DNA of 64,000 nt from Wenyingzhuangia sp. 2_MG-2023. GTDB lineage: Bacteria > Bacteroidota > Bacteroidia > Flavobacteriales > Flavobacteriaceae. Location of the stretch: assembly GCF_030548295.1 (NCBI RefSeq), contig NZ_JAUOSB010000007.1, forward strand, positions 62,001 to 126,000. Direction: 5' to 3'. Under the pieces are notes generated by a model. It was not told where the DNA came from. It searched no databases and saw nothing but the letters and a program-made list of their open reading frames with translations. How positions within the stretch are numbered: position 1 is the first letter of the stretch; the number at the start of each line of letters is the position of its first letter. A program made the translations under genes and the position numbers. Shown here in pieces: positions 7,984 to 17,318 of this stretch.

Positions 7984-10365
7984 ATGTACATTTTAAAGAC
8001 TCCTTTAGAAAATAAAGAATTACCTTTTAAGGTACTCATAAGTTTCGAAAAAATTTATGAGTACCTAGAAGAGCAAACAAAAAACACAGAAAATGTTTTT
8101 CACTCAACAGCAACAAACCTTTTAAAAGAATTAGAGGGATTTCCTGTACTGAGAGATGGTTTTACGGATTTTAATCTACTAAAAACCTATGAAAAACAAA
8201 TAGAGAAATTACTCTCTATCCTTTTTCCTGATTTGTTACAAACCAACGAAATCAAAGCCGCTTCTATTCCTTTTGACATGACATCTTTTTTACTGTCAAA
8301 AAGATTCAAGTCAATTATAGACAACGCTGGTGAAGATTACGTTTTTGACATTCGTAATTTTGACAATCAAAACATTTATATTCTTTCTTGTGTTTATATA
8401 TTAGGTTATCTATATGACATTCATATTGATTTTAAACGTCCTTTTTTTTATGACATTCCAGACATAAAAACAAATACGATTAAGAGCTACAGAGCTTTGT
8501 ACAATGCTGATTTTGCTAACGTTATAAAAACAGAATCAGCTCCAGATATCACCGAAGAAGATCTTAAATTGTTGTTAAACAATTACGAAAACATTGATAT
8601 TTGGAAAGAAAAATTTCCTCCCAACTCCTATATTTTTAAAGGATTTGGTATGATTAATCTTTTTGATGTTACACAAGACGAAACCATTTCAAACATTAAA
8701 AACACATTTATTCAGAGAAATATTGACAGTCTGACACAATTAGAAAAGTACATCCAAAAACTGTACAACATCAACCATCTTAAATTGGGGATTTCTATTT
8801 ACAATAAAGATTTACAAAGCTCTGTAGATTTCATCAACTACAATCTTGACCATAGTTTAATTTCAAAAGACGTGTGTGGTGATCCTGAGAAACATTTTTG
8901 CAATGGAATTGTAAATAGAGTTTTTAAATCTACATTAATTACGGCCATTCCAGATTTAGAGATTTATGCAAAAAGTAGCGGAGAGAATAATTTTTACAAA
9001 ACAACAACAAACAATCATTTAAAGAGTATAATTCTGGTTCCTATTGAACTGAATAATAATTTTTTAGCAATTTTAGAACTAGGTTCACCTAATATTTACG
9101 AGTTGAACTCTATCAATGCAAACAAGCTAAGAGATATTATACCTGTTTTGGCTATTACAGTTGAAAGATCAATTGAAGAAAGAAAAAATCTGATGGAATC
9201 TGTAATTCAAGAAAATTACACCACCATACACCCAAGTGTAAAATGGAAATTCTACAATGCAGCCGATGAGTACATTTCTAGCCTTGCCAGTGACAACAAC
9301 TATAGATTAAAAAATATTTCTTTTAAAAATGTTTATCCACTTTACGGTCAATGCGATGTAAAAGGTTCTTCTACTGCTAGAAATATAGCTATTCAAGAAG
9401 ATTTAACCAATCAATTAGAACAAACCATTTCTTTGTTTGAAATTATTTTCACAAAAGAACCGTTGATTGTTTACAAACAATTGTCTCATCGTTTAAAAGA
9501 AACTCTAATTTCTATCAAAGAAGGAATTAAAACTTCTGATGAATTACAGGTTACTGATTTTTTAAAAAATGAAATCTATCCTATTTTAGAGCACTTAAAA
9601 TCTAGCAACAAAGACCTAAAAAAACACATAGAAACGTACGAAGAAGAAATAGATCCTGTTCTAAAAATTGTTTATAAAAAACGTAAAGCTTACGAAGATT
9701 TCATCACACATCTAAATTCTAATTTGGCTAAACATTTAGACAAAGCTCAAACTGAGGTTCAGAACTTCTATCCTCATTATTACGAGCGATTCAAAACTGA
9801 CGGTTTGGATTACAATTTGTATGTTGGAGCTAGTATTACAAACGTAAAAAAATTCCACCCGTTATACATTCAAAACCTACGTTTGTGGCAATTGCAACAG
9901 CAATGTGAATTGGAATATATTGCAAAAAAAATTGACCATGATCATACCGATATCAATTTACAAGTAACCTCATTAATTTTAGTCCACTCTTTACCTCTAG
10001 ACATTAAATTTAGAATGGATGAGAAAAAATTTGATGTAGATGGTGCTTACAACATGCGTTATGAAATTATCAAAAAAAGAATAGACAAATCCTATATAAA
10101 AGGTACGCAAAAACGTTTGACACAAGCTGGAAAAATAGCTATTGTTTATACACATGAACAAGATTTGCAGGAATACATAAGGTACATTGCCTATTTGAGC
10201 AAACTTGATTATTTTATTGGAGAAATTGAATATGTTGATATAGAAGACCTACAAGGTGTTTCTGGTTTGAAAGCATTGCTAGTTCAAATAAATTTCAAAA
10301 GAAAGAACAATGATGACCTTTCTTTTGAAAAACTTTTGCAAGCTGCAGAATTGACAACAAAATAA
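7984..10365 (+). CDS. large GAF-domain protein of unknown function
   Basis: A 793-residue soluble protein without signal peptide or membrane segments. A GAF-like region is visible at about 270-400 (HLKLGISIYNKDLQSSVDFI, then ILVPIELNNNFLAILELGSP). This is followed by a mostly alpha-helical, charged half that contains a C-terminal folded portion (GKIAIVYTHEQDLQEYIRYI). GAF domains bind small ligands such as cyclic nucleotides or serve as dimer modules. No kinase, cyclase or HTH domain is evident, so it is not a standard signalling enzyme. I recall this as a conserved flavobacterial protein without known role. It converges with the HD-PycTM gene with only 3 bp between the stop codons. Confidence 0.8.
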   Translation: MYILKTPLENKELPFKVLISFEKIYEYLEEQTKNTENVFHSTATNLLKELEGFPVLRDGFTDFNLLKTYEKQIEKLLSILFPDLLQTNEIKAASIPFDMTSFLLSKRFKSIIDNAGEDYVFDIRNFDNQNIYILSCVYILGYLYDIHIDFKRPFFYDIPDIKTNTIKSYRALYNADFANVIKTESAPDITEEDLKLLLNNYENIDIWKEKFPPNSYIFKGFGMINLFDVTQDETISNIKNTFIQRNIDSLTQLEKYIQKLYNINHLKLGISIYNKDLQSSVDFINYNLDHSLISKDVCGDPEKHFCNGIVNRVFKSTLITAIPDLEIYAKSSGENNFYKTTTNNHLKSIILVPIELNNNFLAILELGSPNIYELNSINANKLRDIIPVLAITVERSIEERKNLMESVIQENYTTIHPSVKWKFYNAADEYISSLASDNNYRLKNISFKNVYPLYGQCDVKGSSTARNIAIQEDLTNQLEQTISLFEIIFTKEPLIVYKQLSHRLKETLISIKEGIKTSDELQVTDFLKNEIYPILEHLKSSNKDLKKHIETYEEEIDPVLKIVYKKRKAYEDFITHLNSNLAKHLDKAQTEVQNFYPHYYERFKTDGLDYNLYVGASITNVKKFHPLYIQNLRLWQLQQQCELEYIAKKIDHDHTDINLQVTSLILVHSLPLDIKFRMDEKKFDVDGAYNMRYEIIKKRIDKSYIKGTQKRLTQAGKIAIVYTHEQDLQEYIRYIAYLSKLDYFIGEIEYVDIEDLQGVSGLKALLVQINFKRKNNDDLSFEKLLQAAELTTK

Positions 10366-10368
10366 ATT

Positions 10369-11580
10369 TTACAATCCTAAATTATAAAAAGCCCAACCAA
10401 AAGAAATAACAGATATTACAATTCCGAACATAAAAACGGAATACGTTAACCTCAACAATCTGTATTTTTTAGCGAGTACAACTCCTAAGAAATACAGATC
10501 TTTGTTTAGCGATTGGTACAAATATTCTTTATCCTCCATCAACATAAACATTCCTTTGTCAAAAACCTCTAAAGACATTTTATGAAAATTCCCAAAAAAC
10601 AATAAGTTTACTTTTTTATTTTCAACATCTTCTTGTGTAAAAGTTCCAGAAGTTACTTTAGGCCTAGTAGAAAGTACTGCAAAAATAATAGACACAACCG
10701 CAGTTAATAAAAATATAATCGTAGGAATAATTAAATAATGATTGTCTTCTTTGTCTAACTTTGGAAACAAATTAGACAGAGCCAAAGACAAAATAATAGC
10801 ATTTACACTTAACAAAATATTGGCTTTTGTATCTGCAATATCACTCAACTTAATGTGATTTTTCAGCGTAATTCTATACATAGTCTCAATAGTCTTTCCT
10901 GCTTTTTCTTTTTCAGGAGCCACTTCTTTATTAGACTTCATTCTCTTTTTCTCTCTTTTTAGCAAAGCATCATCTTCTTTTTGAATAGCATTCTTTAATT
11001 TTTTTTCATTACTAGCCAAATTTGAAGCTTTCATGGCACTCCAATGCCTAAAAGCAAAATCCGTAAAAAACTTATGTCCTTTTAAAAAATCTGAATTGCA
11101 TTGATACCATTCTACATCTGTCAATGTTTTCCCTTCTAACAATTCCCACTCTGCTCTTAACAATTTGCTATTAGATTCAAAAGAAGTAGTTGCCACATGA
11201 AACAAATCAGCATCACACAAAATCTTTTCAATCTTATTTTTAGGATTTTGAGGCATTTCAGTTGCTTTTATACAACCTACTACCAAGTTTATTTTTGTTT
11301 TTGGATAATGATGTCCTTCTAAAAAGCTAACCACCTCTTCAATACTGGCTTTTTCATGTCCGTCTATTGTCTTAGCATAACCTACATCATGAAACCAAGC
11401 AGCAATAACTACACATTCTGCCTCTTTTTCAGAAATTCTCTCTTCTTTTATTAAGGTTTTCACTGCATCTACGACATCTTGTGTATGAGAGATACCATGA
11501 TAAATAGTTCCTGTAGGTAAATTATGTTTTAAATAATTAACTACATACAGTTCTGCAGATTCAACAATTGAAGATTCCAT
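10369..11580 (-). CDS. HD-domain phosphohydrolase fused to a Pycsar-effector-type membrane domain (PycTM)
   Basis: 403 residues in two parts. Residues ~25-175 are an HD metal-dependent phosphohydrolase: H28/H32, the HD pair H64-D65 in AAWFHDVGYAK, H75, and D123/D125 in CDADLFH. A charged linker (~190-232) follows. Residues ~235-403 match the PycTM/DUF5706 domain: SDIADTKANILLSVN at 246-260, then membrane helices at about 253-271, 283-305 and 378-400. PycTM proteins are membrane effectors of Pycsar antiphage systems that respond to cCMP or cUMP. Here the domain is fused to a putative nucleotide hydrolase and no cyclase gene is adjacent. The fused form is, as I recall, widespread in flavobacteria, which suggests housekeeping rather than a mobile defence cassette. 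Confidence 0.88.
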   Translation of the reverse strand: MESSIVESAELYVVNYLKHNLPTGTIYHGISHTQDVVDAVKTLIKEERISEKEAECVVIAAWFHDVGYAKTIDGHEKASIEEVVSFLEGHHYPKTKINLVVGCIKATEMPQNPKNKIEKILCDADLFHVATTSFESNSKLLRAEWELLEGKTLTDVEWYQCNSDFLKGHKFFTDFAFRHWSAMKASNLASNEKKLKNAIQKEDDALLKREKKRMKSNKEVAPEKEKAGKTIETMYRITLKNHIKLSDIADTKANILLSVNAIILSLALSNLFPKLDKEDNHYLIIPTIIFLLTAVVSIIFAVLSTRPKVTSGTFTQEDVENKKVNLLFFGNFHKMSLEVFDKGMFMLMEDKEYLYQSLNKDLYFLGVVLAKKYRLLRLTYSVFMFGIVISVISFGWAFYNLGL

Positions 11581-11641
11581 ATTTAACTTGTGGATTTAAC
11601 CTAATTTATTAAAAATAAGTCTATTTTTAGTTTCCTATTAT

Positions 11642-14600
11642 ATGATGATAATAATGAAGTCAATTTATAAAAAAAAAATCTTTTTATTTCTTCCTATCCT
11701 ACTTTTAATTAGCTGTGCTACTTACGAAAAGCAAATCTCTAATCAATTTAAGAATTGGAACTCAAAAAAGACCTCAACATCTCCAAAAAAACATACTGTT
11801 TATTTAATAGGTGATGCTGGTAATAGTCCAAAAGGCAACAAAACCTTACAAAATTTAAAGACGGAATTAGATAAAGAAGGTAAAAATAGTACCGTTCTTT
11901 TTTTAGGGGACAATGTATACCCAAAAGGGATTTCTCCCAAAAAAGGAGCTATTCAAGACGATGGAATTGATAGATTGAACTCTCAATTGAATATTTTGAA
12001 TAATTTTAAAGGCAAAACTATTTTTATACCTGGTAATCACGACTGGTATTATGGACTGGATGGTTTAAAAAAACAAGAAAAACACATTGAGCAAGTACTT
12101 GGAAAAAATAGTTTTTTGCCAGAAAACGGTTGTCCTTTAGAGGTTGTATCTGTAAATGAACAAATTGACATTATCATTATAGACTCTCAATGGTTTATTA
12201 CAGATTGGAACAAACATCCAAAAATGAACGACAAATGTGATGAAATAAAAACTCTCGAAAAATTCTTCGTAGAATTAGAAGGCCTTATCAACAAAAGTCA
12301 AGATAAAGTTACCTTAATTGCCATCCATCACCCGTTAGTTAGCAAAGGAACGCACGGAGGAGAAGCCTCTTTTAAACAGCATATTTTTCCTTTTTCCAAC
12401 AACATTCCATTGCCTGTATTAGGAACACTTATTCATACTTTCAGAAAAACAAGTGGATTAAATCCACAAGATCTCCAGGGTAAAAGATACGAAGAATTGA
12501 TTGCTAGAGTCAATACTTTGGCACAGGAGCACGATAGACTTTTATTAGTTTCAGGGCATGACCACAACATGCAATATTTATTTTCTAATGGAATTCCACA
12601 AATTATTAGCGGTTCAGGATCTAAAACATCTCCTACCTACTTGGGAAAAAATAATGGATTTACTTATGGAGAAAACGGATATGTAAAACTTAGTATTTTA
12701 GAAGACAAAGAAGTGATTGCTGATTTTAAAAGCAACAATCAAACAGTATTTAAGACCACTGTTTTTGAATCTAAAAAACAAATCAAACAAAAAAAATACG
12801 ATACTTCTAACATTCCAAAAGAAGTAACTGCTCAGATTTATCCAAAAAGTTTGACTCAAAAAAATAAGTTTTACAAAAGTATTTGGGGAGATCATTATCG
12901 AGATATTTACAGCAAACAAATCTTAGCTCCCACTGTTTTATTAGACACTCTTTATGGAGGTTTAACGCTGGTTAAAAAAGGCGGTGGTCATCAATCCAAA
13001 TCTTTACGTTTAAAAGATAAAAACGGAAAACAATATGTAATGAGAGCTCTAAAAAAGAGTGCCATTCGTTTTTTACAAACCGTAGCCTTTAAAAAAGATT
13101 ACATTTCTGATAAAATGAAAGGAACTTATACAGAAAACTTATTGTATGATTTTTATACTTCTGCCCATCCTTACACTCCTTTTGTAGTAGGAGATTTGTC
13201 TGACCCTATTGGAGTTCTACATACCAACCCTAAGTTATTTTACGTACCTAAACAAAATACGTTAATTCCCTTTGATGATGAATTTGGAAATGCTTTGTAC
13301 ATGATAGAAGAACGTCCTGAAGATGGCCATAAAGATTTGTCTTCTTTTGGTTTTCCTGACGATATTATAAGTACAGATGATTTGTTTGCGGAACTTAGAG
13401 ATAGTAAAAACAATAAACTAGACGAAAAAAATTACGTTACGGCTCGTTTGTTTGATATGATTTTAGGAGATTGGGACAGACACGTAGACCAATGGAGATG
13501 GGCTGTTTTTGAGGATGGAAAACACAAAACTTTTAAACCTATTCCTAGAGACAGAGATCAAGCTTTTTCTAATTACGATGGATTTATTTTAAAGTCTTTG
13601 ACCACAATGGTAGATGCTATTAAATTGATGCAAACCTATGATAAGGAAATTCGTAATTTATTTAAATTTAACGATGAACCCTACCCTATTGATGTTTCTT
13701 TATTACAAGAAAGTGATTATAGTTTGTGGAATGAACAAGCGCTTTTTATCAAAGAAAATCTAACCGATGAAGTTATTGAAAATGCTTTTAGCAAACTACA
13801 AGATTGTTTACAAGACCCTCAATTAGAAAGAATTAAATCCGTTTTAAAATACAGAAGAGATCATGTAGTTAATATTGCAAAAGCTTACAGAAAAATTCTA
13901 GAAGAATTTGCTATTGTAAAAGGAACAGACAAAGATGAGTATTTTGAAATCTCCGCAACCAAAGAAAAAACAATCATAAAAGTTTTTAATATTAAAGATG
14001 GAGAAAAAGAAGACTTGCATTTTACACGTGAATTTGATAATAAAAAAACCAAAGAAATTTGGGTATATGGTTTGGATGATGACAATTTTTTCTGTGTTTT
14101 AAATACACATCCAAAAAGTCCTAAAATTCGTCTGATTGGTGGGCAGAACAAAGATACTTACCATGTAGAAAAATCGGCAAAAAGAATACGTATACACGAT
14201 TTTATTAGCAAAAACAACATCTACAAAGGTCCTTTAAAGAAACACCTTTCGGATAGATACGATAACAATGTTTACGAATACCGCAAGGTAAAAGACCACA
14301 CACAAACCTTTATACCTTTAATTGCTTACAACCCAGATGATGGATTTGCCATAGGTACAAGTTTAAATAGAACTTACTTTGGATACAATCGTCATCCATT
14401 TACCAACAAACATGATTTTAGTATTAAATATTTTACAGCTACACAAGGTTTTGATTTTTCGCATAAAAGTGAATTTGCAACTTATTTAAACCACTGGAAT
14501 GCTTTTGTAAAAACAAGATTGACCAGTTCTAATTTTAGCAACAACTTTTTTGGTTATGGTAACAACACTGATAATAATGACAATAATTTGGGACTAAATT

Positions 14601-15325
14601 ACAACCGAGTAAAATCTGAAATTAAAAGTATAGAACCAGGGATGACATGGAACAATTTAATGGGAACAGCTTTTAGCATTAGTATTCCACTTACTATTTA
14701 TGAACTTGAAGAAACTGAAGGAAGGTATTTAAACTCGCTCCCTATTGAATTTGACGAACAAAATTATGTTGGACTAAAAACAAGTCTATATTTTGAAAAT
14801 TACGACAGTAGTGCATTGCCTACTTTAGGATTTGATTTTAACATAGACACAGGTTGGGATTATAACCTTTCTAAAGAATCCTCTTTAACTTATTTAAAAA
14901 CCAATTTAGGAATACTGTTGCCTATTTCATTAAACAAACAATGGATTTTATCCACTAAAATCCGTTCTCAGTTTAATTTTGGTAATGATTTTCAACTGTA
15001 TCAATCTGCATTTATTGGTGGAAACAATGGATTGAGAGGTTTTAGAAACGAGCGTTTTTCTGGAAAACAAAGTTTTGTACAAAACACTAATTTAAGATAT
15101 ACTATTGACGAAATAAAAACCCCTATTCTACCTTTAACCTATGGTTTGTCTCTAGGTTATGATTATGGTAGAGTTTGGTTACCTAACGAAAATTCTGATC
15201 GCTGGCACACTTCTTACGGAACTACACTTTGGGCAAGTGCTCCGGGTGCTGCTAAAATCAATTTAAATTTTTTCAATAGTAAAGAAGGCTTACGATTTAC
15301 TTTTGGGGTAGGAGTTAATTGGTAA
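11642..15325 (+). CDS. lipoprotein fusing metallophosphatase, kinase-like module and C-terminal outer-membrane barrel
   Basis: 1227 residues; the start may be the ATG at 11654. A lipoprotein signal ends in LLLISCATYE. Residues ~50-350 are a calcineurin-type phosphoesterase with IGDAGN (D58), LGDNVYPKG, GNHDWYYG, AIHHPLVSKG and VSGHDHNMQY. A middle module (~430-700) has HQSKSLRLKDKNGKQYVMRA, then LGDWDRHVDQWRW near 610 and PIPRDRDQAFSNYDG near 633, reminiscent of HipA/Fam20-like atypical kinases. The last ~330 residues are beta-rich and end in SKEGLRFTFGVGVNW, like an Omp85/BamA C-terminal barrel; NNGLRGFRNERFSGKQ resembles the conserved RGF motif. Substrate unknown. A lipid anchor and a barrel on one chain is unusual. 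Confidence 0.88.
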   Translation: MMIIMKSIYKKKIFLFLPILLLISCATYEKQISNQFKNWNSKKTSTSPKKHTVYLIGDAGNSPKGNKTLQNLKTELDKEGKNSTVLFLGDNVYPKGISPKKGAIQDDGIDRLNSQLNILNNFKGKTIFIPGNHDWYYGLDGLKKQEKHIEQVLGKNSFLPENGCPLEVVSVNEQIDIIIIDSQWFITDWNKHPKMNDKCDEIKTLEKFFVELEGLINKSQDKVTLIAIHHPLVSKGTHGGEASFKQHIFPFSNNIPLPVLGTLIHTFRKTSGLNPQDLQGKRYEELIARVNTLAQEHDRLLLVSGHDHNMQYLFSNGIPQIISGSGSKTSPTYLGKNNGFTYGENGYVKLSILEDKEVIADFKSNNQTVFKTTVFESKKQIKQKKYDTSNIPKEVTAQIYPKSLTQKNKFYKSIWGDHYRDIYSKQILAPTVLLDTLYGGLTLVKKGGGHQSKSLRLKDKNGKQYVMRALKKSAIRFLQTVAFKKDYISDKMKGTYTENLLYDFYTSAHPYTPFVVGDLSDPIGVLHTNPKLFYVPKQNTLIPFDDEFGNALYMIEERPEDGHKDLSSFGFPDDIISTDDLFAELRDSKNNKLDEKNYVTARLFDMILGDWDRHVDQWRWAVFEDGKHKTFKPIPRDRDQAFSNYDGFILKSLTTMVDAIKLMQTYDKEIRNLFKFNDEPYPIDVSLLQESDYSLWNEQALFIKENLTDEVIENAFSKLQDCLQDPQLERIKSVLKYRRDHVVNIAKAYRKILEEFAIVKGTDKDEYFEISATKEKTIIKVFNIKDGEKEDLHFTREFDNKKTKEIWVYGLDDDNFFCVLNTHPKSPKIRLIGGQNKDTYHVEKSAKRIRIHDFISKNNIYKGPLKKHLSDRYDNNVYEYRKVKDHTQTFIPLIAYNPDDGFAIGTSLNRTYFGYNRHPFTNKHDFSIKYFTATQGFDFSHKSEFATYLNHWNAFVKTRLTSSNFSNNFFGYGNNTDNNDNNLGLNYNRVKSEIKSIEPGMTWNNLMGTAFSISIPLTIYELEETEGRYLNSLPIEFDEQNYVGLKTSLYFENYDSSALPTLGFDFNIDTGWDYNLSKESSLTYLKTNLGILLPISLNKQWILSTKIRSQFNFGNDFQLYQSAFIGGNNGLRGFRNERFSGKQSFVQNTNLRYTIDEIKTPILPLTYGLSLGYDYGRVWLPNENSDRWHTSYGTTLWASAPGAAKINLNFFNSKEGLRFTFGVGVNW

Positions 15326-15356
15326 CACTGTTGATTCATCATCTAAAATAACAGTG
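15326..15356. other. weak inverted repeat between convergent genes
   Basis: CACTGTT (15326-15332) pairs with AACAGTG (15350-15356) around a 17-nt loop in the 42-bp gap between the large lipoprotein gene and recJ. There is no T-run, so it is at best a weak terminator. Confidence 0.3.
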
Positions 15357-15367
15357 AACATCCAATA

Positions 15368-17086
15368 TTATTGATTCGTTTTGAGATCCTTCAACATCAA
15401 TTGTAGAGATGTATATCCATTCCAGTTATTTTCTTCTAAAGTGAATGTAGCTTCAAATGTTTCGGCATTTTGGAGCTGTTCTAACTTGTCTCCCATTCCA
15501 AAACCAATAGCATTGTAGGTTTTATCATCGGCTCCATAAACAATGTTCAAACGCAAATGTTCTGGCAAATCTCCTTCCTTCTCTACCTTTCCTATTCGCT
15601 TTCCGTAACCATTATCTCTTAATGCAGTTGCTTTAAAAACAGGTTTCATGTTTGCAGGACCAAAAGGAGCAAATTGTGATAAAATTCTATAAAACTTAGA
15701 GTTTAAATCTATCAAATCAACTTCAGCATCTATAACTATTTCAGGAGTTTTTAATTTTTCTGGCAAGGTTTCTTTTACTACTTTTTCAAAAGCCGCTTTA
15801 AACGCTTGGTAATTTTCTGGTAATAAAGTCAACCCAGCTGCGTATTTATGACCTCCAAATTGTTCTATGTGTTCAGAGCAAGCCTCTAGAGCATTGTACA
15901 CATCAAATCCTTTTACAGAACGAGCCGATGCCGCTAATTTATTTCCACTTTTGGTAAATACTAGCGTAGGTTTGTAATAGGTTTCTATGAGTCTTGAAGC
16001 CACAATACCAATAACACCTTTATGCCAAGTTTCGCAAAAAACAACATTCGTGCTGTTTTGCTCTTCCTTATTTTCTCTAATTTGTTGTAAAGCTTCATCC
16101 GTTATTTTTTTATCCAATTCTTTTCTATCTGCATTGTATTGATCTATTTCTCTAGCATACTTTTTTGCCAAATTAAAATCTTGCTCTGTCATTAACTCTA
16201 CTGCATGAATCCCTTGTTTCATTCTACCCGCTGCATTAATTCTTGGTGCAATGATAAAAACCACATCTGTAATTGTCAACTCTTCTTTCTGAACTTGTTC
16301 TAAAATAGCCTTGATACCTGGTCTTGGATTGGAATTTATCACTTTTAATCCGTGATAAGCTAAAATTCTATTTTCTCCGTCCATAGGAACAATATCTGCA
16401 GCAATGCTGATAGCCAAAATATCTAAATAGGGAATCAACTCTGAAAAGGGCTGTTCTTGAATTTGAGCAATGGCTTGAATTAATTTAAACCCTACTCCAC
16501 AGCCTGATAATTCATCGTAAGGATAATGGCAATCTTCTTGTTTAGGATCCAATACTGCAACAGCATTGGGAACGGTTGCACCTGGCCTGTGGTGATCGCA
16601 AATAATAAAATCGATGTTTTTTTCTTTGGCATACGCTACTTTGTCAATGGCTTTAATACCACAGTCCAAAGCGATAATTAGAGTGATATTATTGTCATCT
16701 GCAAAATCAATTCCTTGATATGAAATTCCATAACCCTCTGCATACCTATCAGGAATATAGGTAACCACATTGGAATACAAACTCAATAAATAAGTAGACA
16801 TTAAAGCTACCGCTGTGGTTCCATCTACATCATAATCGCCATAAACCATGATATTTTCATCATTTTCAATCGCCTGAAAAATACGGTTTACAGCTTCTTC
16901 CATCCCTTTCATTAAAAAAGGATTGTGTAGTTCTTCTAAGTTGGGTCTAAAAAAGCTTTTGGCTTTTTCAAAAGTATCCACACCTCTCTGTACTAATAAT
17001 TGAGATAATACTGCATCTACTCCTAAAGAGGTTGCTAAAGAATTAACAATTTTTGTATTTGGTGTAGGTTTTAAAATCCAACGCAT
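15368..17086 (-). CDS. recJ: single-stranded-DNA-specific exonuclease RecJ
   Basis: A 5'-to-3' exonuclease on single-stranded DNA, acting in RecF-type recombination, mismatch repair and base excision repair. The 572-residue form shows the DHH phosphoesterase motifs: YGDYDVDG (D84, D86, D88), ALDCG (D141) and CDHHRPGA (D164-H165-H166). A DHHA1 domain follows with GIVASRLIETYYKPTLVF, SARSVKGFDVYNAL and FGGHKYAAGLTL, then a C-terminal OB-like region. Translation probably starts at MRWILKP (17086); an 18-residue upstream extension is hydrophobic and atypical. The gene has its own terminator-flanked unit on the minus strand. Confidence 0.95.
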   Translation of the reverse strand: MRWILKPTPNTKIVNSLATSLGVDAVLSQLLVQRGVDTFEKAKSFFRPNLEELHNPFLMKGMEEAVNRIFQAIENDENIMVYGDYDVDGTTAVALMSTYLLSLYSNVVTYIPDRYAEGYGISYQGIDFADDNNITLIIALDCGIKAIDKVAYAKEKNIDFIICDHHRPGATVPNAVAVLDPKQEDCHYPYDELSGCGVGFKLIQAIAQIQEQPFSELIPYLDILAISIAADIVPMDGENRILAYHGLKVINSNPRPGIKAILEQVQKEELTITDVVFIIAPRINAAGRMKQGIHAVELMTEQDFNLAKKYAREIDQYNADRKELDKKITDEALQQIRENKEEQNSTNVVFCETWHKGVIGIVASRLIETYYKPTLVFTKSGNKLAASARSVKGFDVYNALEACSEHIEQFGGHKYAAGLTLLPENYQAFKAAFEKVVKETLPEKLKTPEIVIDAEVDLIDLNSKFYRILSQFAPFGPANMKPVFKATALRDNGYGKRIGKVEKEGDLPEHLRLNIVYGADDKTYNAIGFGMGDKLEQLQNAETFEATFTLEENNWNGYTSLQLMLKDLKTNQ

Positions 17087-17208
17087 AGCTTTTTCATGTA
17101 ATTTAAAGAAAAAAAACAAACTTAAGAGAAAACTGTGCAACTGGGTAACATAAATAAAAGATTATTTTATGCTCTTATATTTTTAAAAAGTTCTAAAATC
17201 TTGTTACG

Positions 17209-17283
17209 AAAACACAAAAACCTTTGATTTTTTCATAAAAACTACATGTCGCTTCTCTAAAAAAATCAAAGGTTTTGTGTTTA
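17209..17283. terminator. long inverted repeat/terminator between CotH operon and recJ
   Basis: A near-perfect ~24-bp stem (acacaaaaacctttgat paired with atcaaaggttttgtgt, one bulged A) encloses a 26-nt loop and has A- and T-runs at both sides. It lies downstream of cotH (minus strand) and upstream of recJ, so it most likely ends the DUF4956-DUF2490-CotH transcript. Much longer than the other terminators in the window. Confidence 0.8.
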
Positions 17284-17318
17284 ATTCTAAAGTAATAATT
17301 TACTTCCGTATTGTTTAT

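Noticed and set aside
10369-11580. complete Pycsar defence system
   Set aside because: There is no cyclase gene next to it and the effector-like domain is fused to an HD domain, so only an effector-like protein is called.
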